DNA of 64,000 nt from Cymbidium sinense (Eukaryota > Streptophyta > Magnoliopsida > Asparagales > Orchidaceae). Shown here piece after piece: positions 1 through 12,690 of the stretch. Position numbers and translations under genes: made by a program. The notes beneath the pieces were generated by a model. It worked only from the letters and a program-made list of their open reading frames with translations. It was not told the origin of the DNA and ran no database searches. The stretch is from assembly GCA_021442155.1 (NCBI GenBank), contig CM038214.1, positions 21,601,808-21,665,807 on the forward strand. Direction: 5' to 3'. The first letter of the stretch is position 1; each line of letters opens with the position of its first letter.

Positions 1-73
1 GGCTACTTTAGTCCTCAAAGAGGACTAAAAATAATGAGTCCCACTATCTCCTTATCTATTTTTCTTGGTAATT
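1..73 (+). pseudogene. LINE-C reverse transcriptase, left fragment
   Basis: This is the left fragment of an L1-type LINE reverse transcriptase. Frame 1 reads GYFSPQRGLK, like the RGL...GDPLSP stretch of plant LINE RT. After a small frameshift, positions 41-73 read PLSPYLFFLV with no stop. The reading breaks exactly where the copia LTR starts (TG at 74). It resumes at 21217 with IDYL, in the same frame once one copy of the 5-bp target duplication is discounted. The fragment is therefore the upstream part of the LINE at 21217-23250. It runs off the left edge of the window. Confidence 0.8.
69..73. repeat. Target-site duplication of LTR1, left copy
   Basis: The sequence taatt lies immediately before the TG of LTR1 and is repeated exactly at 21212-21216, just after the CA end. 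Five bases is the usual duplication length for Ty1/copia integrases. Confidence 0.85.
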
Positions 74-200
74 TGTTGATTATACACCTTGTGTATCCCA
101 CTATTTTATTTGATGATAACAAACCATCTGTAATAAGAACTAATTATTTCTTTGCAGGATAAATTATTCATAATAAGCATTATGAATGTCATTTTTAATT

Positions 201-222
201 TATATATATATATATATATATA
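201..222. repeat. (TA)11 microsatellite in LTR1
   Basis: An uninterrupted TA dinucleotide run lies in the left part of LTR1. The other LTRs lack it at this place, so it arose after their divergence. Confidence 0.9.
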
Positions 223-2383
223 TTTATATTTGTTTGAAGCTACTTATTATTTATTTCAAGTGTTTCTAGAAATTCACCAGACTCAACTTGCTTAGTTAAA
301 TCGGGAAAGTCATATCAACAGGACTATAGTCATTTGGGAATTTTTTAGGACTTAAAGTACTAAGACAAATAAAGAGCTCAATAACATAACATTAATGGTT
401 TATTTATTTTAAAACATCTTATTTAAATTTATCCATATTTTTACATATTCAAATATTATTCCTTGAATTATCCATTTAATGTGTTTTCAAGTAAAATAAA
501 TTAATTTAAAACTTCATTAAATTATTTTTGTACGTAATCAAAATTTTATTCATATATTTATTATATGAAAATTAAATGAGTCTAGAATTATTCTACTTAA
601 CCTTTTCTCTCTTCTATTCTTTTATTTTTTTTTCTCTCATACCATCATTATCATCCAAGTTGAGTTTTGGCCTAATTTCCCATTGATTTTTTTATTAAAG
701 AATTATCTAAGAATTATTTTAACTTATTTTTATAATAATTACCTAATTATTTAAAATTTCAAAATTCATTCATATGAATTTTTTAATTTAAATTATCTTG
801 AGTTTAATTTGAAGATTTTTAGTCATATCAAAGAAAAATTAATTTTAACCATCTATAAAATGATTTGGTGACCCTATAATGATTTATTTCAATGAATTAG
901 AGTTTAATTGAATTAATTAAAAAATTAATTTCAATTGAGCCATGTATTTATTCACTTTCCTATTTTAATTTTATCCTTTATGAAAATATATGGCTGGCAC
1001 CCTTTTATTTTATTTGGAGTAAATTGATTTTTTTAATTAATTAAAATATTTTCTAAATTGATCTCCCATAATTAATTCATGATCAAATGCATTGCATGAT
1101 GATTGAATCCATGTTTGGAAACTATGTGGCCAAAAATCCTTCTTGATTTTTTCTTGATTTATTTTATTATTTTTTATTTCTTGTAACTTGCCTTATTTCT
1201 TCCAAGAAATCTTAGTTAATTTAATTTATATTGATTTAATTCTTATTTGGAATCCTTTCTTGATCATTCCTACATCTGATTGATTGAAGTTCAGAATTAT
1301 TTTTAATTAATTCCTTGTTTGATCACTTGGCTTATTTAATTAGAGTTATTTATGCTAAGTGCATTTTTTTCCTCTCTTGGTCGACCACTCCTTAATTAAA
1401 TTGAGTTAGATTTAAATTATATTCATGTGATTAATTATTTTGGACCTAAATTTCTTTCCAAAATAATGTTACCTCTTTTTAATCATGTTTGGCCAAAAAC
1501 CTTGGATTTATTCTCTTATTTTTATTTAATTGGATTGATTAATTTTCTTCCATCATCTCTCTCTATCTCTCTCTCTCTATTTTTTTTGCCAAAATTCAAA
1601 TATCCTTATTTGAATTTATTTTGCATGTGTTCATTTATTAAAAATCAAATACTTTCCTTATTAATTTTTCCTTCACATTATTTCCCTCTTCTTCTTCCAT
1701 TGGCTTGGTCGAAATTCTCTTGATCCTAAATCTAATTAAAGATATGATCTCAGGACTTCTTTCCTATTGATTGTCTCCACCTTAGTTGAACATGTGGTAG
1801 TAAATTTCTTGGAGTTAAAGTGCTTAAGCTCATCTCTATTCTCTACCTTTCAACTTCATTTAAGTGGAGACCTTCCTCAACACTTTCAAGCCTCTTTTAT
1901 TCCTTGGAAAGTTCACATCAACTCAATTGATTTCATTGCTTACATAAAAAGGCTTGAGTAAGAGTATTTATTTAATTTCGATCTTTTGAATCATTAGTTT
2001 ACTGATTTGATTTGGATTAAAAGATTTATGTACTTTATGGTTAAGAATTTTCTATAATATCTTATTATTCATCTTCGAGTGATTCTTTTTTGTTTAATTG
2101 ATTTGAAATAATCTCTTTGAAACTACTCATATTTATTATCTCTCAAAAATCTCATATTCATGTTGTGTTAACTAAAAGGATTTGCTTTAACATTAGTACA
2201 GATTTTCTAAAATATTTTTTAAAAATTATTTATCAATAAACTTTCAAGTCATAGATCTCTTTGCATATACATAAAAGACTTGAGTAAGAAAAGTGCTTTC
2301 ATTTATTCTATTAAATATTTAAGTTCATTTAGTTTGATTTGAATGAAACATTTTATGTGCTTTATCATCAAAATATTCACTTA

Positions 2384-2399
2384 ATCTCTTTTCATTCTT
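2384..2399. repeat. Target-site duplication of LINE-M, left copy
   Basis: The 16-bp sequence atctcttttcattctt is repeated exactly at 20436-20451. A T-run follows it directly here, which is the poly(A) tail of the minus-strand LINE. The pair marks target-primed integration into LTR1. Confidence 0.85.
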
Positions 2400-2589
2400 T
2401 TTTTTAAATAAGGCAAAATTTCATTATAAGATTAACTTTAGAGTACAAACATTCATGGAGGAAAGAAAATAAAGACTATTACAAACTTCTAATATATGGT
2501 ATATCGAGTAGATAACCTTTGAGAGTTGTAAGTATTTAAAGTAGAAGATTGTATGATAAGATAGGTTCTTCCAATTATGATCCCATTCT

Positions 2590-2990
2590 TGCCAAAATAT
2601 TAGCCAATTGGTTACCCCCTCTATGAATGTGGCTGATTCAAAAATGGCAATGTTGTGCTAAGAGAATGATTCTTTTAAAGTAAGACACCAAGGATGATGA
2701 TCTTCATGAGCAATGTAATTGCAATGATTTAAGGAATCTATTTCCATCCAAATATTTTGGAGATGGAGGAGGTTGCAAGCCTTAAGGTGAGACATGCAAT
2801 GGATTTAGTATGAAGTGCATTCGCAGCATAGCAAGGGATGGAGAAGTTGAAAATACATTGTCCCTTGTGATTTCTAAAGACTCCTCCAATACCAACAATC
2901 ATAGGGTCAAATTTGAAGCTGTCATCAATATTTACCTTAATGCACCCTCCTCAAGTTTTTCCATCTCACTAAAGAGATGTTTTGATGCCT
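2590..2990 (-). pseudogene. LINE-M RNase H domain
   Basis: Read on the minus strand, this region gives VNIDDSFKF followed by GIGGVF and later IWMEIDSL. These match the first, glycine-rich and central blocks of the plant LINE RNase H (RVT_3) domain. The final block near 2580-2620 resembles the usual 'EGxxxADxLA' motif in degraded form (EGVTNWL). The domain degrades the RNA strand during reverse transcription. A plus-strand frame at 2810-3022 is a shadow of this domain. Confidence 0.75.
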
Positions 2991-2999
2991 TTTGGCACC

Positions 3000-3960
3000 A
3001 TATTCTTAGTAAATTAGAGTAGATTGTTGCTTTCATGCTTGACAACATAATTCTATATGTGAAGCAAAATATGATTCTATCCAAGCCTTTGGTCTTCATG
3101 CTTGTTCAGATTTCTTGCCATCTGAATGATGAATAAAGAAATAAATGGAATGACATAAATAAAATCTTTTTTGTGAGATTTGAATTTACTCCATGCCTTC
3201 AAATAATCATGTAGGGACTCATCCTTTGGTTTTAAATGTTGAATTCAAATTGGCCAAGATTTGTTTATTGATTGGATAAGTGATGAAAAGGTGGTTGATA
3301 TGCTCCTCATCTCCTCTACATAGATGGCGATAGAAGTAATTTTTTGAGCTTTAATATCTTCAATAGACATCTCCACCAAGGAAGGAGATTGAAGGCTTAA
3401 TGGCTACACTCTAGAAAATTTTTTGTCTAGCAATATTTCTATTAGAGTAGTGTAAAGTAAAGTATTGAATTGGCTTTTGGACAAGGAGGATGATCATTAT
3501 TGCACTAGCAATAACTTATTAGCCTTTTATGGTAGAATTAGAATATTGCTTACTTCTTTGATAATGTCTTCATTAAGGTAATTTCTCAAATTTAGGATAT
3601 CCCATTTATAATAAGTGTAGAATTCAGAGACAACAACTTGATCATGTATAAAATGGGTAGTAAAGCCTAAAAGAAAGCAATCAGAAAAATCAATTATCCC
3701 CTGAAAAGATGATACCCCCTTTAGCCAAATGTCAGAATATCTAATTTTTTGCAATCTCTTTGTATTTCAAAGTTCTCCATTGATGTGAGTTTGTAGTCCT
3801 TCCTTGTATCATAGAAGGATGTACTTATTGGTAGTATTGATAAGAAAAAATGTACCCATAAAGAGTCATTTTGTCTATGTTTGAACCAAAGTTTCATTTG
3901 GTTAATATAGATGGAATGATATATTTCTAAATCCATGCCTCCTTCATCTTTGACTTGCAC
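3000..3960 (-). pseudogene. LINE-M zf-RVT and linker region
   Basis: Two readable pieces (3754-3527 and 3960-3721) cover the segment between RT and RNase H in plant L1 elements. The first begins KDEGGMDLE and contains IWLKHR-like spacing (LWFKHRQNDSLW). The second contains YYKWDILNLRNYL, followed by the usual loop before the zinc-binding part. The frames shift between the pieces. The domain is thought to help RNA binding. Confidence 0.65.
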
Positions 3961-5300
3961 ATCTTTTCCAACTAGCCTAGTGAATTGAACTTTTTGTCTA
4001 CTCCATAAGAATCTATTAAAGATTTTCTCAATCTTTTCTAAATGGAATAGTCATTGTTTGTACCGAGTAGAGGGGAAGTGAGCATAAGATACTTTGCAGT
4101 AATGTAATTCTTCCAATAGGGAGGCATTTTCAATGAGTTAAGTTGAGCTTGGATAGAGTTTATAACGCATCAAAGTAATTAGTTTTGTTCTTCCCTTTAT
4201 AAATGTTAACCCAAGATACTTGATTGGAAGATGGAATTGAGTGAAACTAGTGTATTCTTTGATCCACTTTGATCCATTTTATAGGATTTTCTAGATATAA
4301 ATAGGTACTTTGCTTTGTTGAAAGTCAAACTAGAAATTGCTTCAAATGAGTTTAAAATATGCATGATTCATTTGATAGCTCTTGGAACCATTACAATAGT
4401 AGGAGACCATCAACAAAAGCTAAATGGGAAATGTTGATCTTCCCTTTGGAATGATACTTGATTGTCTTGTATGAAGCATGATTTGCATCTAACAATATGG
4501 AAAGGTAATCAAAGGTTAGTATGAAAAGAGATCAAGATAGGGCTCACCTTGTTTGATGCCTCTAGAGGCTTTAAGGAGACCATGCGCCTCTTCATTGATG
4601 AAGAGAGAGTAATAATTGTTTGAGAGACACCTATTAATAAGTGAGCAAAAATTTTCATTGAATCCCTTAGCTTGCAAGTTTTCCATGATAAAATTCTAGT
4701 TTATTTTGTCAAATGCCTTCTTTATATCAAATTTAATAATCAAGTTACCTCCACTACATTCCTTATCAAGATCCTGGATGAGTTCTTGGGCCAAGATAAT
4801 ATTTTTAGCTATGGTTCTTCCCTTTCCAAAAACTGTTTGGTTTTGCTGAATAAGTTGAGGGAGGAATGGTTGTAATCTATTAGCAATGATTTTGCCGATA
4901 ATCTTGCTAGATCAAGAGAGGCTAATGGGTCAAAAATCTTCCTATATTTATCATTTGACTTGGGAATGAGTGTGATGGTGTGTGAAAAACTTATGAATAT
5001 CCTTTTCCATGAAGATGGTTTGAATAGATACTATCATGTCTTGCTTAATCCATTGCCATAAATGTTGATAAAGGTGGGTTGTGAACCCATCAGGCCCAAT
5101 AGCTTTAGAGCCATTAAAGGAAACAAGACAATCCCATATTTCATCATCTTTTGGGTAGTATGCTAGGTCTAATTGGCTCACATCCATCCTATTTGTAATA
5201 GGTAAACCTCCATTGAATAGGTTCAAATTCACACTTTGTTCTTGAAAAGCCTTGAAGTAATCCCATCCTCAATAATGAGAGTGCAACCAAGATTGAGTAT
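3960..5300 (-). pseudogene. LINE-M reverse transcriptase
   Basis: The minus strand at 5232-4951 reads KAIGPDGFTTHLYQ, the conserved early RT block of plant LINEs. Near 4420-4400 the catalytic box reads AFVDGLLL, so the second aspartate of the F-x-D-D motif has become glycine. The copy therefore could not be active even apart from its frameshifts. The coding stretch is cut at 5358 by LINE-P. Confidence 0.75.
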
Positions 5301-5342
5301 TTTGGATCTTGTTATAGCTTCATTCTCTCATTTATTTAATGC

Positions 5343-5358
5343 ATGGTAGTATCTAGTG
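5343..5358. repeat. Target-site duplication of LINE-P, left copy
   Basis: The 16-bp sequence atggtagtatctagtg is repeated exactly at 18086-18101, directly after the A-run ending LINE-P. The flanks outside the pair are both LINE-M sequence. Confidence 0.9.
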
Positions 5359-5639
5359 GATCGATCAAGATGGAACCATTACCTAGTACGTCTCCTTGTC
5401 CGACCTAGATTATTGTTCCAATGATATTCCAGCCTTTTCCAACTCTTCTCATGGTGTTTCTTCCATCTCCTGTCCATCCATGGATCCCCCAATCTTATGC
5501 TCATGTGCTGGCTGGTGGCTCTTTGACTAAAAGTCCTCCTCCTGACCCCAACTTACTTCTTTTCCCTTAGTCCTACAATGACTCTTTTTCTAAACGATCC
5601 AGCTCGACCCTTTTAAGAAAGGCGCTAGGAAGAATGAAA

Positions 5640-6300
5640 ACCAGCTCACCGCTCTTGAATATGAAACTTGGACTTTGGCCATACCCTTCAAATTCACACT
5701 TGTTGGAAAATTCACCTATAAGAACCTAAAGATGAATACCATTAGGAACCATTTCATTGATCTAAAACTAGTGGGGGATTGGAAAGTTGGGCTTCTAGAT
5801 GAAAAGGATATCATGATCAAACTCTCCAAGGAGGAAGACTATGCTAGACTCTTCTCAAAAAAGCTTTACCATATTAAGAATGTTCTTGTAAAATTTTTGA
5901 AATGGACTCCCTCTTTTGACTATAGCATTGAGCCTCCCATTTCCCCTATTTGGATTAAGTTACCTGGACTTAAGCTACACCTCTTCAACAAATAGATTCT
6001 CTATCCATAGCTACTATTTATCAAGACACCAAAATTGGATACACCTAAGTTCAACCTCACAAGACCTTTAGCTGTAAGGATCTTGGTGGAAATAGATATA
6101 ACAACCTCCATACTAGAAAATTTGGATTGGAACTCAATCAAATGGGTATTGAAAAGAATGGAGATTGAACAAAACCTTTGTATTATGGTAAATGTAGGAT
6201 GTTTGGACATAACTTGGACAAATACATTGCTCACCCATAACGAGAACTAGAAAAAAGTAAAAAGCAAATGGACACTCCCATGCAAGAAAACTTAGATTCC
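5640..6300 (+). pseudogene. LINE-P ORF1 (DUF4283-like RNA-binding protein)
   Basis: From 5675 the frame reads FTLVGKFTYKNLKM, then DLKLVGDWKVGLL, FSKKLYH and FLKWTPSFDYSIEPP. This is the DUF4283 pattern seen in ORF1 of plant L1 LINEs. After a stop near 5994 the frame resumes at 6035 with FNLTRPLAV and LVEIDITT. The cysteine knuckle seen in LINE-M ORF1 is largely lost here. The protein is expected to bind the element RNA. Confidence 0.75.
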
Positions 6301-6884
6301 TTCCAATTTTAGACTAGAACAATCCATAACATTAACCCCATCCTCTTGGATTAAAAGAAATAGAAACTCCACATCAATTTTAGGGAGTCAACCCTGATAT
6401 GTAACAATCTAATGTTGAACCTAATAATAGCTTAATCAGAGACTATCCAGGAGAGAATAGACCAATGGTTGATATAAATAGAATAGATCTACTATCCCAC
6501 ATTCAGGACAATATGAAAGACTACTCTAATCCAAGAACTAGCAACACACTCCTAGAGGATATCACCAATCTAAGCATGGAAACCATTTATTATGAAAGAT
6601 GAATATGGCTTGAACCACATCATGCTCCTCCAACCAATATTGTCAATGTAGGCCAAGACCGCAACCGAACCTCACAACCAAATTAGTTCACATGAAGAGA
6701 TGCATTATGATGACATCCTAAACATAAATGGATGAATGGCACACAATTATAAACAAAAGCATATGTAAAGAGGATCTAAGGAGTCAAAGAACTTACTAAC
6801 CAACAAATTTCAAAATGATGGAACCAACTTATGGGATGAAGGCACTTCTAGAAGACCCACTAGAAGTAACTCCACACCTAAATG

Positions 6885-7480
6885 ACTAATAATTTGATTT
6901 GGAATATTAGGGGCATTACAAGGCCAATGCCACTAATAGAATTAAAAGCCTTATAAGATCACACTCTCTAGAACTATTTACCATTATAAAGCCTATTGTT
7001 CAAAGACATAATCTTCAAAAAAATCAATAGAAGATTTTATAAATTCCACATTATAGCCAATATCAACAATAAAATTTGGCTTTTTACAAGCCAAGTTTTC
7101 AAATTCAGATCCTTATTGATTCCTTTTTATTCACCTTAATATACAAATTTTAGCATATTTTCCATCACATCTAAGCTTTATGCAAATATTATCATAGATT
7201 AAAACTATGGAATGATATGAAACAAATCAACATGCACACCTCTTATCCTTGGTTAGCAATAGGAGATCTCAACATGATTTCAAGACCAATTAAAAAAAGG
7301 GCAGAAAAAACCTAACCTTTTCATCATTTCTGAATTCACTAAATGCAAAGGAGAAAACTTATTTAATGCCAGTTTCAAAGTGTGGTGAAATTTTATTTTA
7401 TAATTCTTCATCTAATCTTTCCTTGAGAGAGAATAAGATATAAATGAAGAACCAAAAAATAATGCTCAAAACACTTCTTG
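6885..7480 (+). pseudogene. LINE-P endonuclease, N-terminal part
   Basis: From about 6886 the frame reads NNLIWNIRGI, the opening block of the apurinic-like endonuclease of plant LINEs. Near 7240-7275 a second block reads YPWLAIGDLNMI, equivalent to the WxxxGDFN catalytic block, with F changed to L. The domain nicks target DNA. It is broken at about 7480 by the large insert and resumes near 14750 with SARIA. Confidence 0.75.
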
Positions 7481-9110
7481 TGTTGGACACCATGCAGATC
7501 CGTAGATGTTCTTATTAGGGTGATCGGGTATGGCATTGAGGAATGATATACTATCTCGAAAGATAGAAGTCACCACCCTATAAATAGACCTAATCACCTT
7601 AATAAGGACTCCTAAGGACTACTGGTCTTTGGATGTACCATACATTCTTCCTATACTTTACATGGAAAAGTAAAGCAGGTTTTATTTTAAATCGGGTTCA
7701 TTAAGTTCTCTATAGAGGCAAGCCCCCATAGTTAATTACATCCTAAGAAACATGATTCCTTAGGAATACTCTTGATTAAGGTAAATGATCATTATCTCCA
7801 ATGATTTCAAAAATAGGACTATCAATCAATTGGTTTTAAGATCAAGTGGGATTGATCAAGAGGAGCGAGTTATTATTTGAGCCAAAAGAAGATAAGTAAG
7901 GGATGCTTATAATACTAGGAAGCCTAGTAAGCATCCCAAACTATCTATAGCTTTTTTTTGAAATTGAGGGAATTATTTGTTTGAGTTGAATTTTATTAGA
8001 AATCTTACAATTACATAACACAAAATCATAGAAATGCCTAAGAGGTGAGGATTTATACTTATGGCCTACAAAGGGAAGTAGCATCCTCTGAACCTAAATC
8101 TAGGGAGCTTTGGCGAGTGCCAAAAGCATGACTTAAATCTAAGGCAAAAATGGGTATTTTGTTTACCTCCATAAGAGAGGATAAACCACCCGACTATTAG
8201 ACTTACAATCACCTGGGGGTGGCTGCCAACTAACACCTCCTACGATTTAAATACATGTAGATAAGTCATATGCTTTTGCAAGATAGCTAGGCTTTTGTTT
8301 ATTTAGAAAGAGATTAAGTCCTTTAACACACTCCCTAAGAGACTAGATCATGCAGGGCATGATCAATGACTTAAATCTAATTCAAATTTTGTTATGTTTT
8401 ATTTTTATTTTGGATAATCAATTTGACATAGGCTTTAGGATTCATATGCCTAATGCATGAAAAATTGATTATGGGCCAAAATCAACAAGGTAAGGAGGTG
8501 TATTTTCACCATACCTCTCAAAGGTCAAGCCAAGTTCTCTGGCAAAGGTGGAAGCCCTCCATAATAAGAGTGAGATAAGATGCTTTTTTATGCATGATGT
8601 GAAAATATACAACATCCAACTAAGGGGTTGCTAAATCTTTTATCCTATTTTATAACCTTGGATTTAGGTGAGGTTATGAGTTATTTACTTTTAATTTGAA
8701 TTGATTAGTTAGATAGAAAATTTATTTTTCTAAGAGCCATCTTAATGCACAAGCTAAACAAACATCAAATAATTTATAATGCTAGCATAAAAGAATTGGA
8801 GGCCATTTGTGGTCGAGCTCCACTGCACAAACCTAAAAACAAATTGGGTAGCCGAGCTCTACCCTTATACAACCTAAATTACAAATGAATTAATTACAAT
8901 CAAAAAGGAATTCATGTTATGGGGGGTCTTCATTCTTCATTCTTCATTTCTTCTTTCTTATTTTGGTTGGATGGGATGTGTTTCCTCCAAAGGCTTCACA
9001 TGGTACATAAGACATAGTCTTATGATCAATGTTCATCCTAATACCCCATAACAATCATTCCAAATCCTAATTGCAGAATTGCATGAAAATGGGAAAAGTA
9101 AAACTAACTA
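7481..9110. repeat. Dispersed repeat, copy 1 (partner at 48576-50223)
   Basis: Ordered landmarks are shared with 48576-50223: 'ccctataa.tgaacctaatcacct', 'atagttaatta', 'agcctagtaag', 'cctccataagagag', 'ggctgccaa.taacacct', 'ctaaggggttg.taaatctttta' and 'ggggtcttca'. The two copies run in the same direction and appear 70-80 percent alike by eye. Confidence 0.75.
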
Positions 9111-12100
9111 AAACCTACAAAATAGAGATTAGCTCAACAAACCACATAATCCCAAGCATGTATATGAATAAATTGGACTTAACACCCCACACAAAGGTAA
9201 CCAAGTCCACCCATAATATTTTATTATAACACAAATAAAATGATTAGATTATCCTACCATTCATTCCATGTACATATATCCTAACATCCAGACTAAAATA
9301 TCATCACAACATCCATGCACCCCAACATAGACTAGAAATGGTGACTTAGCCTAAGCCATTTAAGGTTTGTGTGGCATGTCTTAGCTAGGCTTTAATGTTA
9401 GAGTTTTCTAAGTATGAAGGGTTCAACTTAGGGTGGTTTCATTTAAGTGGTTTAGTTGATTTGGTTAAGTTTTATTTCATGATTTGATTTGGTTTGAATG
9501 AACCTACAATTAATTTCTAAGTGTTGTAAAGAGAGGAAAAGAAAAGAGAACTTCTCTTTCCTCCCTACCTTAAGCAACTTCTAAAGTATATTCAATATTG
9601 ATTTTTTTTAGTGAATGTTTTGTTATGTGTTTTAATTAATCCTGTTTAGATTTTTCCCTAAACAAACCTATTCAAATAAAAATGCATTTTAAGATTAAGT
9701 AAAGTGAATTACTATCACAAAATACACAACACTTTATTTCTTCCCAACATGTGTAACATGCACATGGATGAATCCTAAGCATATCTATACATGCAAGTGG
9801 AGATGTTTAGCACACCTTCATGATGAATGCTAAGAGATGTTGCTTACAAAAAATTTGGAATGTTTCATGTATGCATGTTTTTGTTAAGTAGAAAAGAAGG
9901 GTTTCTTTTATCCATTATTCATATGAACATTTACATGTATGAAAGACATAAGTGAGTACAACACCATTATTTTCTACATTAGGGGTATAAGGTACAAGAC
10001 CTACTTGGGTCTACTTAAATTCTCGCAACCCCAGGATGTCTAGACTAATATACCACTTTTCTTAAATACATGAGCGTGTACAAAAAGAACTGAATGGAAA
10101 AAGAGACATGCAAAAAGTTTATGTTTGTTTGTTTGATTTGTTTATGCAATTTACATGTGAAAGTGTGAATATCCTTTTCAATTGATAACATAGGAATGAA
10201 TAGGAAGTAGATTTAAGCAAGTGTTATGTTCTTTTCAAATGCGCATTTTATCTCATACTCACATGCAAGCTTATAAGTAATTATAAGTAGCATACCTTTC
10301 ATTTGTAATATTTGATTTCTAAGTTTTAAAAATAATTTTGGATTTAGTAGTGATAATAGCCATTCATATTCTTACTTTAGGCAAAACATGCAATATAACA
10401 TAAATGAAATATTTCATTTTTATTTGATTTTTCAAAAGACATGAATGCATGAATTTCATATGACATACATATCTAGCATGCTAGGAATGAAATAAAGTGA
10501 TGTAAGCATGTAATTTGATTCACCTTAATTAATTTCTAAGGATAATCCTATGGAATAAGATCATTTAAAGTGAATCAAATTATTTAAAGAAATTTTTAGT
10601 TTTGTTTTGAGTTTGATTTGAATTTAGGAAATGTGAAAAGGTTTGTTGGTCCTAACCCATCTCCCACATGTGTGTGTTGTTTTATTTTAATTTTTAGAAC
10701 TATTAGATTAATTTTATGTTTTGTTTAGGTTAAGGTGTAAATTAAGTTCATTAATTACCCCTTACCTACACCTCCTTAACATAATTATTTAAATAATTGT
10801 GAGCCAACATATGACATGCAACCACATTAAATTTAAATCAGTAATGCACCCTAAGAAAGAAAGTGTCTAATGCAATTGACTCATAATTGATGATTAATTA
10901 AGCTAAAAGGTCTAACTAAGTACTTTTGTAACCCTTCCCACACATGTAGGTTGGATTTCCTTAAGCTTACTTAGCTATTAAACACCTAAATATCTACCTA
11001 GCAAAGGATTGATTAAGTTTATATTGATTTTAAAAATTTATTTAAATTAATTAAGAAGGTTATTAGTGGATTAACCCTTAATTAGGTTTGGGTTAAGGAA
11101 GAAAGGGGGTTTAGGGAATAGGCTTAAGAAAAATATCCCAAAATTATTTCATAAACCTCATGATCCCTTAAACAATATTTAATTATCTTAATTAAATGAT
11201 TAAACCACTATTCACATGCTTAATTAATTATATTAAGAGAGTGATTAGAGATTCATTAATTGATTTCCCTAATTAACCCATTAATAAATTCCAAGAAAAT
11301 TAGGGAGGTAGAGGTCATCCCCAAAACATGCTTAAGAAGTTTGGAATTAATTAATGAAGTCATTAAGGAGTAATTAGGGTTATTAAGATTTTAAATAAAC
11401 CCAAATTAAGGAAAACCCATTGTTCAAAATTAATTTTATATTATTCACCCTTTAATTATCTTTAAAATGAGCCCTCATTCATATTTTTTGATTTTTCTAT
11501 ATTTAGTTATGTATTTTTAAGTTTCAATGATTAATAGATCATTAAATCCTTAATTATATAACTACCCCATGCCATGTGGATCACCGATGCGATCTACTTT
11601 CCATGTGGCGATGATTGGTTATTTAAGTTCAAATTGGCTACGCATACGCTCTTAGACCATATGATTAGAGATCGGATGGTCAAGATCAAGCCTGTGATAT
11701 CAAAGGGATTAATCACAAGATCTAATGTGGATTAATCAAGACCGTCCATCCAAAACATGCGAGATGGATGGTCCATGATTCATCCCTGCCCTCACCTATG
11801 GGAGACTGTGACCATCCATCCCTTAAGGCTTGATCCCAGCTCACTTGAGCTCAGATTCAGTGGGGATTGAACACACACCATCTAAGAGCAAAGAGGAAGA
11901 CATCCAATGGTGGAATTCACTTAGGATTAAAGTTCCCTTCATAAAGGACCAAAGAATTCTATACATAAGCTCAATTTTGATCCATACCTCATCGAAGGCT
12001 ATCACCGGTGCTCCCAACCATTGAGGTAGCTTCATCTAGTGGAGACGAAGCCCTGTTGAAGGTTTGAAGGCTTTGTGGAGTGCATCTTCCTATTGGCCAA

Positions 12101-12690
12101 ACTTCTCTTCAAGTGCTTGACTTTGGTCTAGCTCCCTTCCCTGGCTTGAGAGCTTGGGATATGACTTAAGTGAACTTGACTTGATGCCTTGAAGGTGCTT
12201 GCAAGAGGATTTGGCTTATGATGGTGAAGTGAGCAAAGTGGAATTTCTAATGAGCTCCCTTATTTTGGCTTTAAAGAAACCCAAAAATGGAGAATTCAAA
12301 TAGCTTGAGGAAGCTTGGAGGAACTTGGATAAGGTTGCTCAAGTTCCTCCTGCTCAATCTAGTGTGAGTGAATGGAATTCAAATGAAATTAGGTTGAGTA
12401 TATCTCCCCCTAGAAGGATCGAATAGTTGAGCTTATCTCTTCTATTTTGATCAAATTGATCACAATGAGTGGGTTGGTTAGGTCATTTTAAGCTCCACAT
12501 GGTTGATTTTGGTAGAGGAGTGGAGTGGTGAAGTTTCCATGTGCTCATTTGAGTGGAGGAGTGATTCCATGTGGAGAATTTCCTATTGGGTGCTCAATTT
12601 TAGCCTTGGGTTGGGTTTAGCTGACCCAAACCCATTGAGTCATGTGCACCACACTCATTAGTGTCCACTTGGTCCATTAAGAGGGTGCCA
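9110..12690. other. Noncoding interior of the giant insert
   Basis: This AT-rich stretch has no coding signal in six frames beyond short chance frames. It includes a GC-richer patch at about 11580-12060 with the near-palindromic text 'gatggatggtccatgattcatcc', typical of plant LTR leader DNA. I recognise no gene, and see nothing else of note. Confidence 0.4.

Noticed and set aside
1427..1961. Open frames of 98 and 64 residues
   Set aside because: They lie inside copia LTR1, have low complexity and correspond to noncoding LTR sequence in LTR2 and LTR3.
2810..3022. Plus-strand frame of 70 residues
   Set aside because: It is a shadow of the minus-strand RNase H domain of LINE-M.
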